A stretch of DNA of 64,000 nt from Prionace glauca (GCA_037974335.1 CM075760.1:39150182-39214181); one strand, 5' to 3'; counted from the first letter of the stretch, positions 52,473-63,480 are shown. Notes: a model not told the origin generated them from the letters alone. Program-made: numbers and translations.

Positions 52473-52564
52473 GTTGGATCTTTCTCATTAAACACGTGCA
52501 AAGTCTGCATGATTTAAATTAATTGCTCAACATTATCTCAATGTTACATCAAGTCAAATGCTTC

Positions 52565-53300
52565 TATACAGTAAATGGCAGAATCTTTAAGAGAATTGAT
52601 AGGTAGAGGGATCTGGGTGTACAGATACACAGGTCACTGAAAGTGGCAAAGCAGATGGAGAAGGTAGTCAAGAAGGCATACGGCATGCTTGCCTTTATCA
52701 GCCTGGGCATAGAGTTTAAAAATTGGCAAGTAATGTTGCAGCTATACAGAACCTTAGTTAGGCCACACTTGGAATACAGCGTTCAATTCTGGTCACCCCA
52801 CTATCAGAAGGATGTGGAGGCTTTGGAGAGAGTACAGAAAAGAGTTACCAAGATGTTGTCTGGTTTGGAGAGGCATTAACTGTGAGGAGAGGTTGGAGAA
52901 ACTTGGTTTGTTCTCACTGGAACGACAGAGGTTCTGGGCCGATCTGATAGAAGGCTGCAAAATTATGAGGATAGTCAGAAGCTTTATCCCAGGATGAAGG
53001 AGTCAATTACTAAGAGGCATAGGTTTAAGATTTGAGGGGCAAGGTTTAAAGGCGATGTACAAGACAAGATTTTTGACATAGAGGGTGGGGGCCTGGAACT
53101 CGCTGCCGGGGGAGGTAGTGGAAGAAAGAGCATAGTGATTTTTAAGGGGGCATCTTGACAAATACATGAATAGGATGGGAATGGAGGGATATGGTCCCCG
53201 GAAGAGTGTTTTAGTTCAATCAGGCAGCATGGTCGATGCAGACTTGGAGGGCCAAAGGGCCTGTTCCTATGCTGTAATTTTCTCTGTTCTTTGTTTTGTT
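52565..53300 (+). repeat. CR1-type LINE 3' fragment
   Basis: The frame at 52643-52879 reads KAYGMLAFISLGIEFKNWQV and VRPHLEYSVQFWSPHYQKDV, then breaks. The 3' end is GGAGGGCCAAAGGGCCTGTT. Same subfamily as 37.2 and 47.4 kb. Confidence 0.75.
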
Positions 53301-53309
53301 TTTTAGTAC

Positions 53310-53540
53310 AGGAGATGTGGGGAAGAATGTTTTTAGATAGTGAGTGCTAATGACCCAAAACTTGCTGCCTAAGATTGGGGTGGAAATGGACATGATGAGT
53401 AATTTCAAAAGGAAATTGGATAGGCATTAGAGGAAAATGAAGCTGCAAAGAGCAGGGGAATGGGACTGGACTGCTCCAGACAGATGGCATAGACTCAATG
53501 GGCCAAATGGCCTCCTCTGTGGTATAATGACTTCCTGTAA
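53310..53540 (+). repeat. LINE 3'-end fragment
   Basis: AGGAGATGTGGGGAAGAATG to ATGGGCCAAATGGCCTCCTC and a TATAATGACTTCCTG end. A different subfamily from its left neighbour. Confidence 0.6.
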
Positions 53541-53579
53541 TCTCAGCTTGTAATTTAACCCAGGGAGTTCAAATATCAC

Positions 53580-53800
53580 TCAGGTAAATCTGGACTACAT
53601 TCGCTCCATGGCCATTCTGTCCCCCCTGAGGTATGTTGCCCAGGACTAAGCATGTTCTTCAGGTGTGGTCTAACCAGGATTTGTGAATCTCAGGGCTTTT
53701 CCAGTCACAGTAAGACCTGAAATCTTCTCTCTGACAGAATCAACAAACCTGTAACATTCCTCATTCAGATTCTGCTGACATTCAGGTCCTGTTGTGTTGA
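53580..53800 (-). repeat. Old LINE fragment
   Basis: TTCAGGTGTGGTCTAACCAG is the inverse of the CR1-type 'ctggttagaccacacctgaa' word encoding the conserved VRPHL region. Confidence 0.45.
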
Positions 53801-54200
53801 ATGACTCAGTCAGATCACAATGTGATGTTTGATTTGTGTTTCCCGTCTGTCAATTCTCCACTTCCAGCACTCTGTAAATTTAAAGAAACCATCACTGTCA
53901 GTCCAGGATAGAAATTCACAACATTCTCTCCTCTATAATCGCCAACTGTGATTCAATGAGTTCCTGGACATCTTCTCACATCTTTTATATTGCCCCCATC
54001 CTCAACCACTAATCAGTCAACAGATCAATCCCACACTGCTTTCCCAGGCCAACTGAAAAGCAAAAAAACTCATCACTTTACAGGATAATGACTGACGGTC
54101 AACCAAACAACCTTCATCTGTTGTCAATATTTTAATAGCAGGTGAAACAAAATGTTCAAAGAAAAATTACAAAAAAGTATATTTTTTAATGTCCGAACAA
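53801..54200 (-). other. Relic zinc-finger acceptor block without fingers
   Basis: TCTGTAAATTTAAAG and TCAGTCCAGGATAGAAATTC, read on the minus strand, match the acceptor block shared by the zinc-finger genes (TTTCTATCCTGGACTGAC). No finger exon follows, so this may be a 5' exon of gene E or the remnant of a lost paralog. Confidence 0.5.
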
Positions 54201-54204
54201 TTTT

Positions 54205-54398
54205 CCAGAGAACCAGATTTGAATCCCACAGTCCAAAGATGTGTAGGTTAGTTGGATTAGCTATGCTAAATGCACAGGGTTACAGGGATAGGGCTGGGTG
54301 GTGGGCCTAGGTAAGCTGCTTTGTTGGGGAGTCAGCACATAACTGATGGGTCAAATGTCTTCCTTCTGCTCTGTAGGGATTCCATGATGCTATGGTTT
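54205..54398 (+). repeat. tRNA-derived SINE, tail half
   Basis: CCCACAGTCCAAAGATGTGT to TTCCTTCTGCTCTGTAGGGA and TTCCATGATG. The head is missing. Confidence 0.7.
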
Positions 54399-54409
54399 GG
54401 GAGATGGTG

Positions 54410-54680
54410 AATTTTGAATTTAATTAAAATCTGGAATAAAAAGTCTACTGATAACCATGAAACTATTGTTGATTGTTGCAAAAACACATCAGGTTCACTA
54501 ATGTCCTTCAGGGAGGGAAATCTGCTGTCCTTACTAGTCTGGCCTATGTGTGACTCCAGATTTCCAGCAGTGTGGTTGACTCTTAAAACGTCCTTTGAAA
54601 TATACTTAGTTCAAGAGTAAATAGGAATGGACGATGAATGCTGGTCCAACCAGTGATACCCACATTGTGTGAATGAATTA
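54410..54680 (+). repeat. tRNA-derived SINE (second family), head-truncated
   Basis: AAAATCTGGAATAAAAAGTC, GATTGTTGCAAAAACACATC, TGTGTGACTCCAGATTTCCA, then ATGAATGCTGGTCCAACCAG and a degenerate A-rich end. Same family as 20.92 kb (inverse). Confidence 0.75.
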
Positions 54681-54799
54681 GGAGAAATATCTGCCATTCT
54701 TACCCAGTCTGGTCTAAATATATCTCCACAGCAATATGGTTGACTCTAAAAATGTCCTCTGCGATGGCCTAGCAAACCACTGGGTCCAAGGACAATTAG

Positions 54800-55086
54800 A
54801 CTCATCTTTCAATGCAATTAGATGTACATTAACAGTGCAATGAAGTTACTGTACAAATCCCCTTGTCGCCACACTCCGGCACCTGTTCAGGTACACAAAG
54901 GAAAAATTTAGCAGGGCCAATGCACCTAATCCGCACATCTTTGAACTGTGGGAGGAAACCAGAGGAAACCCACGCAGACAAAGGGAGAATATGTAAACTC
55001 CACACAGACAGTGACCCAGGCCAGGAATGAAATTCAGGTCTCTGATGCTGTGAGGCAACAGGGCTAACTACTGTGCCACCGTGCCG
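54800..55086 (-). repeat. SINE nested in an older SINE, with 13-bp target duplication
   Basis: CAAGGACAATTAG occurs at 54787-54799 and 55087-55099. Between them, on the minus strand, lies a tRNA-headed SINE (+ strand AGGGCTAACTACTGTGCCAC at the head end) with a variant tail (GTCGCCACACTCCGGCACCT on the + strand). The uninterrupted site is retained at 31.25 kb. Confidence 0.9.
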
Positions 55087-55189
55087 CAAGGACAATTAGG
55101 GATGGACAATAAATGCTGGCTCAGCCAGCGACTCCCACATCCCATGGACAAATAAAAAAATTCCTGGAGACTCCAGTCCAATCCGGGAG

Positions 55190-55600
55190 AGTTGGTAACT
55201 GGTCCAGGCTCACAGCGCATGCGCCCTGTTGTACACTGTTCCTATAAAGATGGCGGCCGGTAACCCGGGCCTGGAGCCGCTCAGCTCCGACTCTATTCGG
55301 TGCCGATTGAAACGGTACCGGGAACATATTATCTGGATTGAGGCATCCACAAGGTGTTTTATGAAGCCTCCCAGCCCACTCCGCTGCTTCTATCCCTCCC
55401 CAGTCACCCAGCGGCTCCATTACTGAACCTCACTCCATTGTTTCTCTCCGGCTCCTCGCAGCTCCAGACACAGCCCGGAATGCGCATGCTCCGGTCAGTG
55501 TCAGACACTGCGCATGTCCCAGTCAGAGCCAGGTATCGCGCATGTGCAACAATTGCAGTAATGTGGATAGGACACATTCTCACCCGCAGAGAATGTTGGG
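55190..55600 (-). promoter_or_regulatory. CpG-rich promoter candidate, NRF1-like and YY1-like sites (copy 2)
   Basis: GCGCATGCGC at 55215-55224 and AAGATGGCGGC at 55247-55257, in the same arrangement as 31.37-31.41 kb. It is in position to drive minus-strand gene E, with the finger exon about 4 kb away. Frames of about 100 codons through it are not supported. Confidence 0.6.
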
Positions 55601-56035
55601 TAATCACCTCGCCATTCAAACCCACGTTTTTCAACAGAAAGTACGATTTGCAATCTGATTATGATTGATACCATTGGGTCAAGGGTCAAGTGTGTTAAAT
55701 CAATTCATATAGCAATTAAGCAGCAAAGGCCTTCCACCAGAGTGCTGGCCTGGGTGTGACTGACAACACAACAAACACCTACAGTTAGATGTGAACTTGT
55801 TGAGATGAACAAGTGATTTGTGTACTCCTAGATAGAACAGTTAAATTGCCCTCGCCAATAAGAATGCTGAAATTGGATCAAATGCTTTGAGCTTTTAAAG
55901 TTGGTGTTAAGCACTCAGCAAATCCCTTTGCAAACGTTAAGTGTTTGCGTGGTCTTCCTCTGGTGTAATTGTGCTCTCTGTCAGTATTTGGAAAGACTGT
56001 GTGAATCCATTTTCACATTCAGCTCGGAAATAATC

Positions 56036-56265
56036 TCTACCCCAGCATTCCCCCTTTCTCTGGATGGGGTAACTATACTGTGTAGTAATGCAGTGCTATT
56101 AATACAGTCAGTAAAAGATTGTTGTTGAGCGTTCAAATATCTGGTGTCTGAAATCACAAGATTCAATATTTAGAGTCAACAAGATGAACAAGGAAACATA
56201 CCAGGGCCCAATACTCCAGCTAGATATTCACAGAAGAAAGTCATCGAGTGGACAGAACAGAGGAA
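56036..56265. other. Unannotated spacer
   Basis: Nothing recognised. Confidence 0.4.
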
Positions 56266-56269
56266 GATC

Positions 56270-56815
56270 CCAATTCAGTTAGGCCACACATGGAATATAG
56301 TATTCAATTCCGGTTACCACACTACCAGAAAGATGTGGAGGCTTTGGAGAGGATATACAAAAGATTTATCAGGATGTTGCCTGGTATGGAGGGCATTTGC
56401 TATGAGGAGAGATTGGAGAAACTTTGTTCTCACTGGAGTGACAGAGATTGAGGGGAGACCTGATAGAGGTCTACAATATTATGAGAGGCATGGACGGAAT
56501 GGACAGTTAGAAGCTTTTTCTCAGAGTGAAAGATTCAATTACGAGGGAACAAGGTTAAAAAGAGATGTATGATGCAGATTTTTTACACAAAAAGTGGTGG
56601 GTGCCTAGAACTCGTTGTCAGGGGTGGTAGTGGAAGCAGATACGGTAGTGACTTTAAAGGGTGTCTTGACAAGTACATGAATGAGATGTGAATAGAGGGA
56701 TATGGTCCCCAGAAAGGTAGGGAGTTTTATTTAAGTTGGGCAGCATGGTCGGTGCAGGTTTGGAGGGCCATAGGGCCTGTCCCTGTGCTGTTATTTTCTT
56801 TGTTGTTTATAAGAA
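56270..56815 (+). repeat. CR1-type LINE 3' fragment
   Basis: VRPHMEYSIQFRLPHYQKDV is visible in the frame at 56248-56451; the 3' end is GGAGGGCCATAGGGCCTGTC. Same subfamily as 52.6 kb, diverged. Confidence 0.7.
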
Positions 56816-57039
56816 ACCCTCCAATCATTTGTGAATATCTTTCAAATGCTGACGGGTTGCAAGTCCCAGTTTCCATTATACTGAATCAATGGAAGGTGAG
56901 AGAGCAGTTATTTTGGAACTATTAAATACAGCAGCTAGTTCACAGCTAGAGTACTCAGCACCGTTCTAGTTAGGGAGTGGTTAGCCAGAGAGTGTGGCTC
57001 AGAAGGTCCCAGTTCCTTACAGAGATTTCAAGAACTAAG

Positions 57040-57315
57040 GGTCAGAGAGGTAAAGCAATTGGCAGAAGGATCAGAGAAGTGTGGAGATGTTTTCACCCAG
57101 AGTGTGGTGGAGTATCAAACTCACTCTCTGAAAGGGTAGTGGAGACAAATGTTCACATGCAGGAGATAGTCATTATATGGACTTGACAGGCTGTGTCCTC
57201 TAGGACCATCAACCTATACCTGGAAGGTGGTACTGGACTGGATAGCTCATTTTCATCTGTTATAAACATGATGGACTAAATGGCATCCTGTAGTGTAAAT
57301 TTCTTAGATTCTGTG
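57040..57315 (+). repeat. Old LINE 3' fragment
   Basis: GGTCAGAGAGGTAAAGCAAT, then 'ATGATGGACTAAATGGCATCC' cut short and a TTAGATTCTGTGATG tail. Weak similarity to CR1-type ends. Confidence 0.45.
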
Positions 57316-57549
57316 ATGACAAGTGATCCTCATGATTTTACCCAAGCCAGATCTCAGCGCACTCATTTACTCCAAGTATTGATGTGATGGTTTAGTAGCT
57401 GCTGTGTTAATTATTTAAATTTTATACGTTGGTGCTTTGGCTTCAGTCGTAATTGAATCACAAAACATGATTATGTTTATGCAAGAGCAGACTTCAATGG
57501 TGGCTATTTTACCCAGCATTCACAGGGAATCAGAACATGATCCAGCCTC

Positions 57550-57870
57550 TCAACAGACTTTGCACATGCGTACTGTCGATCTAAAGTGCATGCGCAGTGG
57601 GTGTTGCTGCTGTAGTCGCAGCAAGGTGGTTTTATCGGCTTATTCTGGAGGGTAAAGGAGGCGGCGGCGGGATGGGGAGGCTTCGTAAGCACCCAGTGGA
57701 GACAGGAAACCCCGAATAATAAGTGCTCGGTGCCGCGTTCGTACCATTCGGGGTCGCGACCTCAGATGCCTGAGTTGGAGGCCCCGAGTTCACGGCCGCC
57801 ATCTTTACGGGGGCGACGGGTAGCAGTGCGCATGCGCGGTGCTCCCTGCCAGCAGGAGGAGAGAATGTTG
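57550..57870. promoter_or_regulatory. CpG-rich promoter candidate upstream of gene F
   Basis: GCGCATGCGC at 57828-57837, the inverse YY1-type GCCGCCATCTT at 57795-57805, plus GCATGCGCAGTGG near 57589. Directly after it comes a copy of the shared block (57875) and an acceptor at 57922. It probably serves + strand gene F. Confidence 0.55.
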
Positions 57871-57874
57871 TGAA

Positions 57875-58150
57875 TTTCTATCCTGGACTGACAGTGATGG
57901 ACTTTGGAAACTCCTTTTACAGGGAGATAGAGGGGAGGATTTATACACAGAAAACCCAACCCAAGAGAAACGTTTCTCGCTTAATTTCTATGCTTGACTG
58001 ACGGTGATGATTTTTTTTACAGCAAATTTGACCACAAAATTTGAAGGGAAACTCAAACCAGACATCAGATCAAAACGCGACAGAGTCCACTCCATTCATT
58101 AGAACCTGAATGTAAGTGTGTCTGTAGAAAACCATCCAAACACTGGTGTG
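57875..58150 (+). other. Two tandem zinc-finger acceptor blocks
   Basis: TTTCTATCCTGGACTGACAG (57876) leads to CTTTTACAG ending 57922, and a second block (ATTTCTATGCTTGACTGACG) leads to TTTTTACAG ending 58022. The following sequence has remnants such as CTGGTGTGGCTGGAAATAGG. Likely 5' exons of gene F or remnants of a lost gene. Confidence 0.5.
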
Positions 58151-58169
58151 GCTGGAAATAGGAAACAAT

Positions 58170-58395
58170 AATGTCATGGAAGGATTTGCAAAAAAGGGAT
58201 GCAATTTGCAAAAAAGGAATCCAAAACTTCACCACATCCTTGAGTGAAGAAATCCTTCCTCATCTGAGCTTTCTCTCCATTTTCCAGCCTGTTCCAATAA
58301 GTCTTGACTCCCTTGTCATTCAAAAACTGTCTAACTGATCCTTGAATATATTCAATGCCTCCACTGGTCCCCATGGAAGAGGAAGCCAGATACTA
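58170..58395 (-). repeat. Old LINE fragment
   Basis: The minus strand reads GEKAQMRKDFFTQGCGEVLD, a decayed copy of the CR1-type '[17 protein letters not shown]' region. Confidence 0.5.
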
Positions 58396-59263
58396 ACAAT
58401 TCTCTGAGGGAAGAGATTTGTCCAAATATATAATCTAGCTCCAGTCCAATGTTACACAATCAGATAAGTGCATTTTATTACAGAGCCATAAATAATATAT
58501 CTAATCTCTACCATATAACAACATCAGACACGTTGCTGTCCTATATTTGTATACTGTCCCCTTTAATATATTTCAGAAATGAGATGGGCACATGAAGGAA
58601 ATAAACTTGCAGGGGAAAGGGAATATAGAAGGGGAATGGGACTGACTGGATTGTTTGACAGAAGTCAGCATGGACTTGAGTTACTGAATGGATTCCTTCT
58701 GTGCTGTAATGACTCGATGAGTGGAAACATATAACAGAACTACAGTGTTTCCTATTGGCTGATTCAGGCAGAGCTCTATTGTGGCATCACAATGCAGAAG
58801 TTGTCCAATGAGCTTCAGAGTGAAACCTCCTCCTCTGTGCGACATCTGGGAGGAAATCAATGTTTCCCCCTTTCCATTTGTTTTCTCATTCTGGGGGAAA
58901 TTGGGGACTTGCAGCATCTGAAGGCAAAGTAAGTGAGTCCAGTCTGTACATTCCACTCATTTTTAGTCCAGTCATATGGGCATAGATCTGTCTGGCAGCC
59001 TGCATGGAGATTTTCAGCTATGTGTCTCCAGGACAGGAAACAATGAGTATGCATCTGTCAATCAGCCTCAATCAGCACCTTCAGGAGAATTGGGAGGGTG
59101 AATATTAGATACAGCAGAGTGAGAATGGAGGGAGTTTGTGGGATGGAGATTTACAGCTTTTGGAAAATGAGAGAGGAAAGAATGTTCCATAGAAACTAGA
59201 ATTGTCTGTTCTGGATTTCTATCCTGTATTGACACTGATGACTTGTGTCAATTTGTTTTACAG

Positions 59264-59550
59264 GAATCACAGGCTGAAATCTCAAACATGAGGTTTAGAT
59301 CTGGCAGAGTCATATTCGGGACCTGAATATCGTCAGCCATTGAGTCTGGAAGGAGATTTGAAAAGATTTCAAACATCAGTGTGACTGGAAAAGCATCACA
59401 CACTGCCAAATTCAAGTGAGTGTGTTCCAGTGCACTGACTGAAGAGCTTTAACCTGTTACACAGCCTGAATAAATATCACACCATTCACAGCGTGTGGAC
59501 GAGGCTTCAACTGATTAAACACCCGAGGGAGAGGCAAGGACACCTGCACC
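59264..59550 (+). other. 5' part of the gene F finger exon
   Basis: The acceptor TTTGTTTTACAG ends at 59263, after the shared TTTCTATCCTGTATTGACAC. A decayed leader (GTGGACGAGGCTTCAACTGA) precedes the ATG. Confidence 0.65.
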
Positions 59551-60400
59551 ATGGAGAAACCATGGAAATGTGCAGACTGTGGAAAGAGATACAGATACCC
59601 ATCTCTGCTGGATGCTCATCAGCGTAGCCACAATGGAGAGGGGCCGTTCATCTGCTCTCAATGTGGGGAGGGATTCATTCGGTTCCGCCACCTGCAGTCA
59701 CACCAGCGACTTCACACTGGAGAGAAACCTTTCACCTGCTCTCAATGTGGGAAGGGATTCATTCAGTCATCCAACCTGCTGACACATCAGCGAGTTCACA
59801 CTGGGGAGAGACCATTCACCTGCTCTCAATGTGGAAAGGGATTCAACCAGTTATCCATTCTGCAGACACACCAGCGAATTCACACTGGGGAGAGGCCGTT
59901 CACCTGCTCTCAGTGTGGGGAGGGATTCAATCAGTTATCCAACCTACGGACACACCAGCGAGTTCACACTGGAGAGAGACCATTCACCTGCTCACAGTGT
60001 GGGAAGGGATTCACTGACTCATCCAGACTGCGGAGACACCAGCGAGTTCACACTGGGGAGAAGCCATTCACCTGCTCTCAGTGTGGGAAGGAATTCAACC
60101 AGTTATCCAATCTGCGGACACACCAGCGAATTCACACTGGGGAGAGGCCGTTCACCTGCTCTCAGTGTGGGAAGGGATTCACTGTGTTATCGACTTTACA
60201 GAAACACAAGCGAGTTCACACTGGGGAGAGGCCATTATCCTGATCTCAGTATGGGAAGGGATTCACTCGACTATCCCACTTGCTGAGACATCAGCGTGGT
60301 CACACTGGAGAGAAACCATTCAGCTGCTCTGCACGTGGGAAGGGATTCAGTGATTCAACCAGCCTGTGGAGACATCAGTGTGTTCACACTGGGGAGAAGG
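59551..60400 (+). pseudogene. C2H2 zinc-finger gene F (8 intact fingers), truncated and interrupted
   Basis: From ATG 59551 ([20 protein letters not shown]) eight regular fingers with TGERPF/TGEKPF linkers run to a TGA at 60241-60243 (RPLS then stop, where a finger Cys codon is expected). In the same frame a ninth finger ([16 protein letters not shown]) and tenth (SCSARGKGF) follow with lost cysteines. At about 60400, within the linker HTGEK, a CR1 LINE is inserted; the final finger resumes at 62839. An eight-finger protein could still be made, so the gene may be shortened and not dead. It is the inverted paralog of gene A and is related to B. Confidence 0.75.
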
Positions 60401-62838
60401 AGGAGTTCTTGGAATGCTGCCGGGATAATTTCCTTGAACAGTGTGTGTTGGAGCCGACGAGGGAGCGAGCTATCTTGGATCTGGTGCTATGTAATGAGGC
60501 GGGTAGAATTAGGGACCTTGCGGTGAAGGATCCTCTTGGAGAGAGTGATCATTGTATGGTGGAGTTTCTGGTGCAGATGGAGGAGGAGAAAGTGGGTTCC
60601 CAGACACGCGTCCTTTGTTTGAATAGAGGGGAGTATGGTAGGATGAGAGAAGAATTGGCGAATGTGGACTGGGGGAACGCGTTGGAAGGTAGGTCTGCTG
60701 AGGAGCAGTGGAGGATCTTTAAGGAGATCTTTCTTGGTGCTCAGCAGAAATTTATTCCGATGGTTAAAAAGGACAGTAGGAGGAGAGGTAATAAGCCGTG
60801 GATAACGAAGGAGGTGAAGGAAAGTATTAAATTAAAAGCGGAGAAGTTTAGAGTAGCTAAGAGCAGTGGGCGAGAAGAGGATTGGGAAAGGTTTAAATGT
60901 CAACAAAGATTGACAAAGAAATTGATAAAGGAGGGTAGGAGAAGCTATGAGGCTGGGCTAGCACTTAATATAAAAAAGGATAGCAAGAGTTTTTATAAAT
61001 ATATAAAAAGGAAGAGGCTGGCTAGGATAAACGTTGGTCCTTTAGAGGATGAGAAAGGGGAGCTAGTGGTAGGGGATAGGGATATGGCTAAGGTCTTGAA
61101 TAACTTCTTTGTTTCTGTCTTCACGGAGGAGGACGTGAATAATTTGCCGGGTGTTAGCGATGGAAAGGTGGTAGGAATGGAGGGTCTTAATGACATTACT
61201 GTTACTAGAGAGGTGGTGCTCGACAGACTGGAGGGGCTGATTGTGGACAAGTCCCCAGGACCGGATGGAATGCATCCGAGGGTTCTGAAAGAAATGGCGG
61301 AGGTGATAGTGGATGCCTTGGTGGTTATTTTCCAGACGTCGCTGGATTCCGGGGAAGTGCCGGAAGATTGGAAAACGGCTAATGTTACGCCGTTGTTTAA
61401 GAAGGGTGGCAGGCAAAAGGCGGGGAATTATAGGCCGGTTAGTTTAACGTCTGTGGTAGGTAAAATGTTAGAAACCGTCATTAAGGAGGAAATAGCGAGG
61501 CATCTTGAGGGGAATTGCTTGATAGGGCGGACGCAACACGGTTTCATTAAAGGGAAGTCGTGTCTGACAAATTTACTGGAGTTCTATGAGGATGTGTCTA
61601 GGGCAGTGGATGGAGGAGAGCCGGTGGATGTGGTCTTTCTGGATTTTCAGAAGGCGTTTGACAAGGTACCTCACAAGAGGTTATTGCAGAAGGTCAGGGG
61701 ACATGGAGTTGGGGGTAGGGTGTTAGCGTGGATAGAGGATTGGTTGTCAAATAGGAGGCAGAGAGTGGGGGTCAATGGATGCTATTCGGATTGGCGGTTG
61801 GTGACTAGTGGGGTGCCCCAGGGGTCGGTGCTGGGGCCTCAGCTATTTACCATTTATATAGATGATCTGGAGGAGGGAACCGAGTGCAGGGTGTCGAAAT
61901 TTGCTGATGACACCAAGATTGGGGGAAAGGCAAATTGTGCGGAGGGTGTGGAGAGTCTGCAGAAGGATCTAGATAGGCTGGGCGAATGGGCCAGGAAATG
62001 GCAAATGGAATTCAATGTTGGCAAGTGTGAGGTGGTCCACTTTGGTAGGAGGAATGGTAGGAAGGACTATTACTTACGGGGCGAAAAACTGCAGCAGGCG
62101 ACGGTGCAGAGGGACCTCGGGGTCCTTGTGCATGAGTCGCAAAAACCCAGCTTGCAGGTGCAGCAGGTGGTCAGGAAGGCGAATGGGATGCTGGCCTTCA
62201 TAGCGAAGGGGATTGAATATAAAAGTAGGGAGGTCTTGCTGCAGCTGTATAGGGCATTGGTGAGGCCGCAGCTGGAGTACTGTGTGCAGTTTTGGGCGCC
62301 GCACCTGCGCAAGGATGTTTTGGCCCTGGAGGGAGTGCAGAGGAGGTTTACTCGGCTGATACCGGAGTTGAGGGGATTGAGCTATGAGGAGAGGCTGAAT
62401 AAACTAGGCTTGTACTCGTTAGAGTTTAGAAGAATGAGGGGAGATCTCATTGAGACGTATAAGATGATGAATGGGATGGATAGGATAGAGGTGGAGAGAC
62501 TGTTCCCGCTCAAAAAAGACAGTAGGACTAGGGGGCACAGCCTCAAGATAAAGGGGGGGCGGTTTAGAACAGAGTTGAGGAGGAACTTCTTCACTCAAAG
62601 GGTGGTGAATCTTTGGAATTCTCTGCCCGTTGAAGTGGTGGAGGCTGCCTCGCTAAATATTTTTAAGAAACGGGTTGATGGGTTTTTGATAAGAGAGGGG
62701 ATTAAGGGTTATGGGGAGAGGGCGGGAAGGTGGAGCTGAGTCACGACAGATCAGCCATGATCTTATTGAATGGCGGGGCAGGCTCGAAGGGCCAGATGGC
62801 CTACTCCTGCTCCTATTTCTTATGTTCTTATGTTCTTA
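60401..62838 (+). mobile_element. Young CR1 LINE, 5'-truncated, open reverse-transcriptase frame
   Basis: The frame to 62739 encodes about 780 residues. It holds the end of the endonuclease domain (ILDLVLCN, then [12 protein letters not shown] with the SDH motif), a basic linker ([19 protein letters not shown]) and reverse-transcriptase motifs in order: [59 protein letters not shown] and [10 protein letters not shown] (catalytic Asp pair). Then [19 protein letters not shown] and the C-terminal domain to GERAGRWS. No stop is seen. The 3' UTR ends in TTATGTTCTTATGTTCTTA. The frame joins that of gene F remnants, so an 819-codon chimeric frame (60280-62739) exists by chance. The 41.67-kb copy is nearly identical, so the family was recently active. 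Confidence 0.93.
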
Positions 62839-62907
62839 AACCATTCACCAGCTCAGTGTATAGAATTTCATCCCAGCTGCTGAAACACCAACAAGTTCAC
62901 GAATGAT
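62839..62907 (+). pseudogene. Displaced last finger of gene F
   Basis: After the CR1 tail the zinc-finger sequence resumes with CCATTCACCAGCTCAGTG and encodes a degenerate finger ending SQLLKHQQVHE and stop, matching the end of gene A ([12 protein letters not shown]). It lacks its cysteines. Confidence 0.75.
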
Positions 62908-63125
62908 ATTCAGGGTTGGATTCTGCTGTTACTGTTTCAGCTCTCAGTTACATCCAGGACTGCATTTTGTTCATTCTCACAGCAGGTCAATGGGGAGGGT
63001 TTCTTTCTGCTGGACTGGCTGGTCTCATGGCTTTGCCTCCAGTGGGCTGATGCTCTTTGAGCTTTGTTGCGATTGCCTGGTTTCAGATTTAACAAGAATG
63101 ACAGAGTGACAGGGTGTTAGGAAGT
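62908..63125 (+). other. 3' flank of gene F
   Basis: It matches, inverted, the gene A 3' flank at 28.91-29.12 kb nearly base for base. Likely 3' UTR. Confidence 0.65.
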
Positions 63126-63129
63126 TCAG

Positions 63130-63480
63130 AGATATTTAGTCAGTATTTCTGTTTGAAACCCCCCCAGATGCCGATGCAATTTCCTTTGTAATTGATTGTT
63201 TCCACTTCCTCCACCCTCGTAGGGAGCAGGTTCCAAGTCAATACCATTCGCTGCAGTAAAATATTCTTCCTCACATTCCTCCCCCTGCATCTCTGACTCA
63301 AAACCTTAAATCTGTGTCCACCCTCGTCCTTGTCCCATCAGCGAATGGGAACAATTTTTCTTTGTCCACCTTATCTAAATCTGTCAGAATCTTGTCCACC
63401 TCTGTCAAATCTCCCCTCAACCTCCTTTGCTCCAAGAGGAACAACTCCAGCCTGACATTGACAATAAAGAACAAACTAAC
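63130..63480 (-). repeat. CR1-type LINE fragment, inverse copy of 28.56 kb
   Basis: Inverse of the 28555-28910 fragment (CATTCGCTGCAGTAAAATAT, TTGTCCACCTTATCTAAATC). Present in both duplication arms. Confidence 0.7.

Larger units (their letters stand above)
54680..56035 (+). repeat. Direct segmental duplication, copy 2
   Basis: It matches 31165-31990 and 33764-33930. It differs by carrying the SINE at 54800-55086 and by lacking the U2-type insertion cluster; at about 55858-55882 the sequence runs straight through (CGCCAATAAGAATGCTGAAA). Confidence 0.85.
58480..63480 (+). repeat. Inverted segmental duplication, arm 2 (with gene F and CR1 insertion)
   Basis: Inverse of 28550-31110. It starts near AGAGCCATAAATAATATATC and ends in the LINE fragment at 63.13-63.48 kb. 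Without the CR1 element it is about as long as arm 1. Confidence 0.8.
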
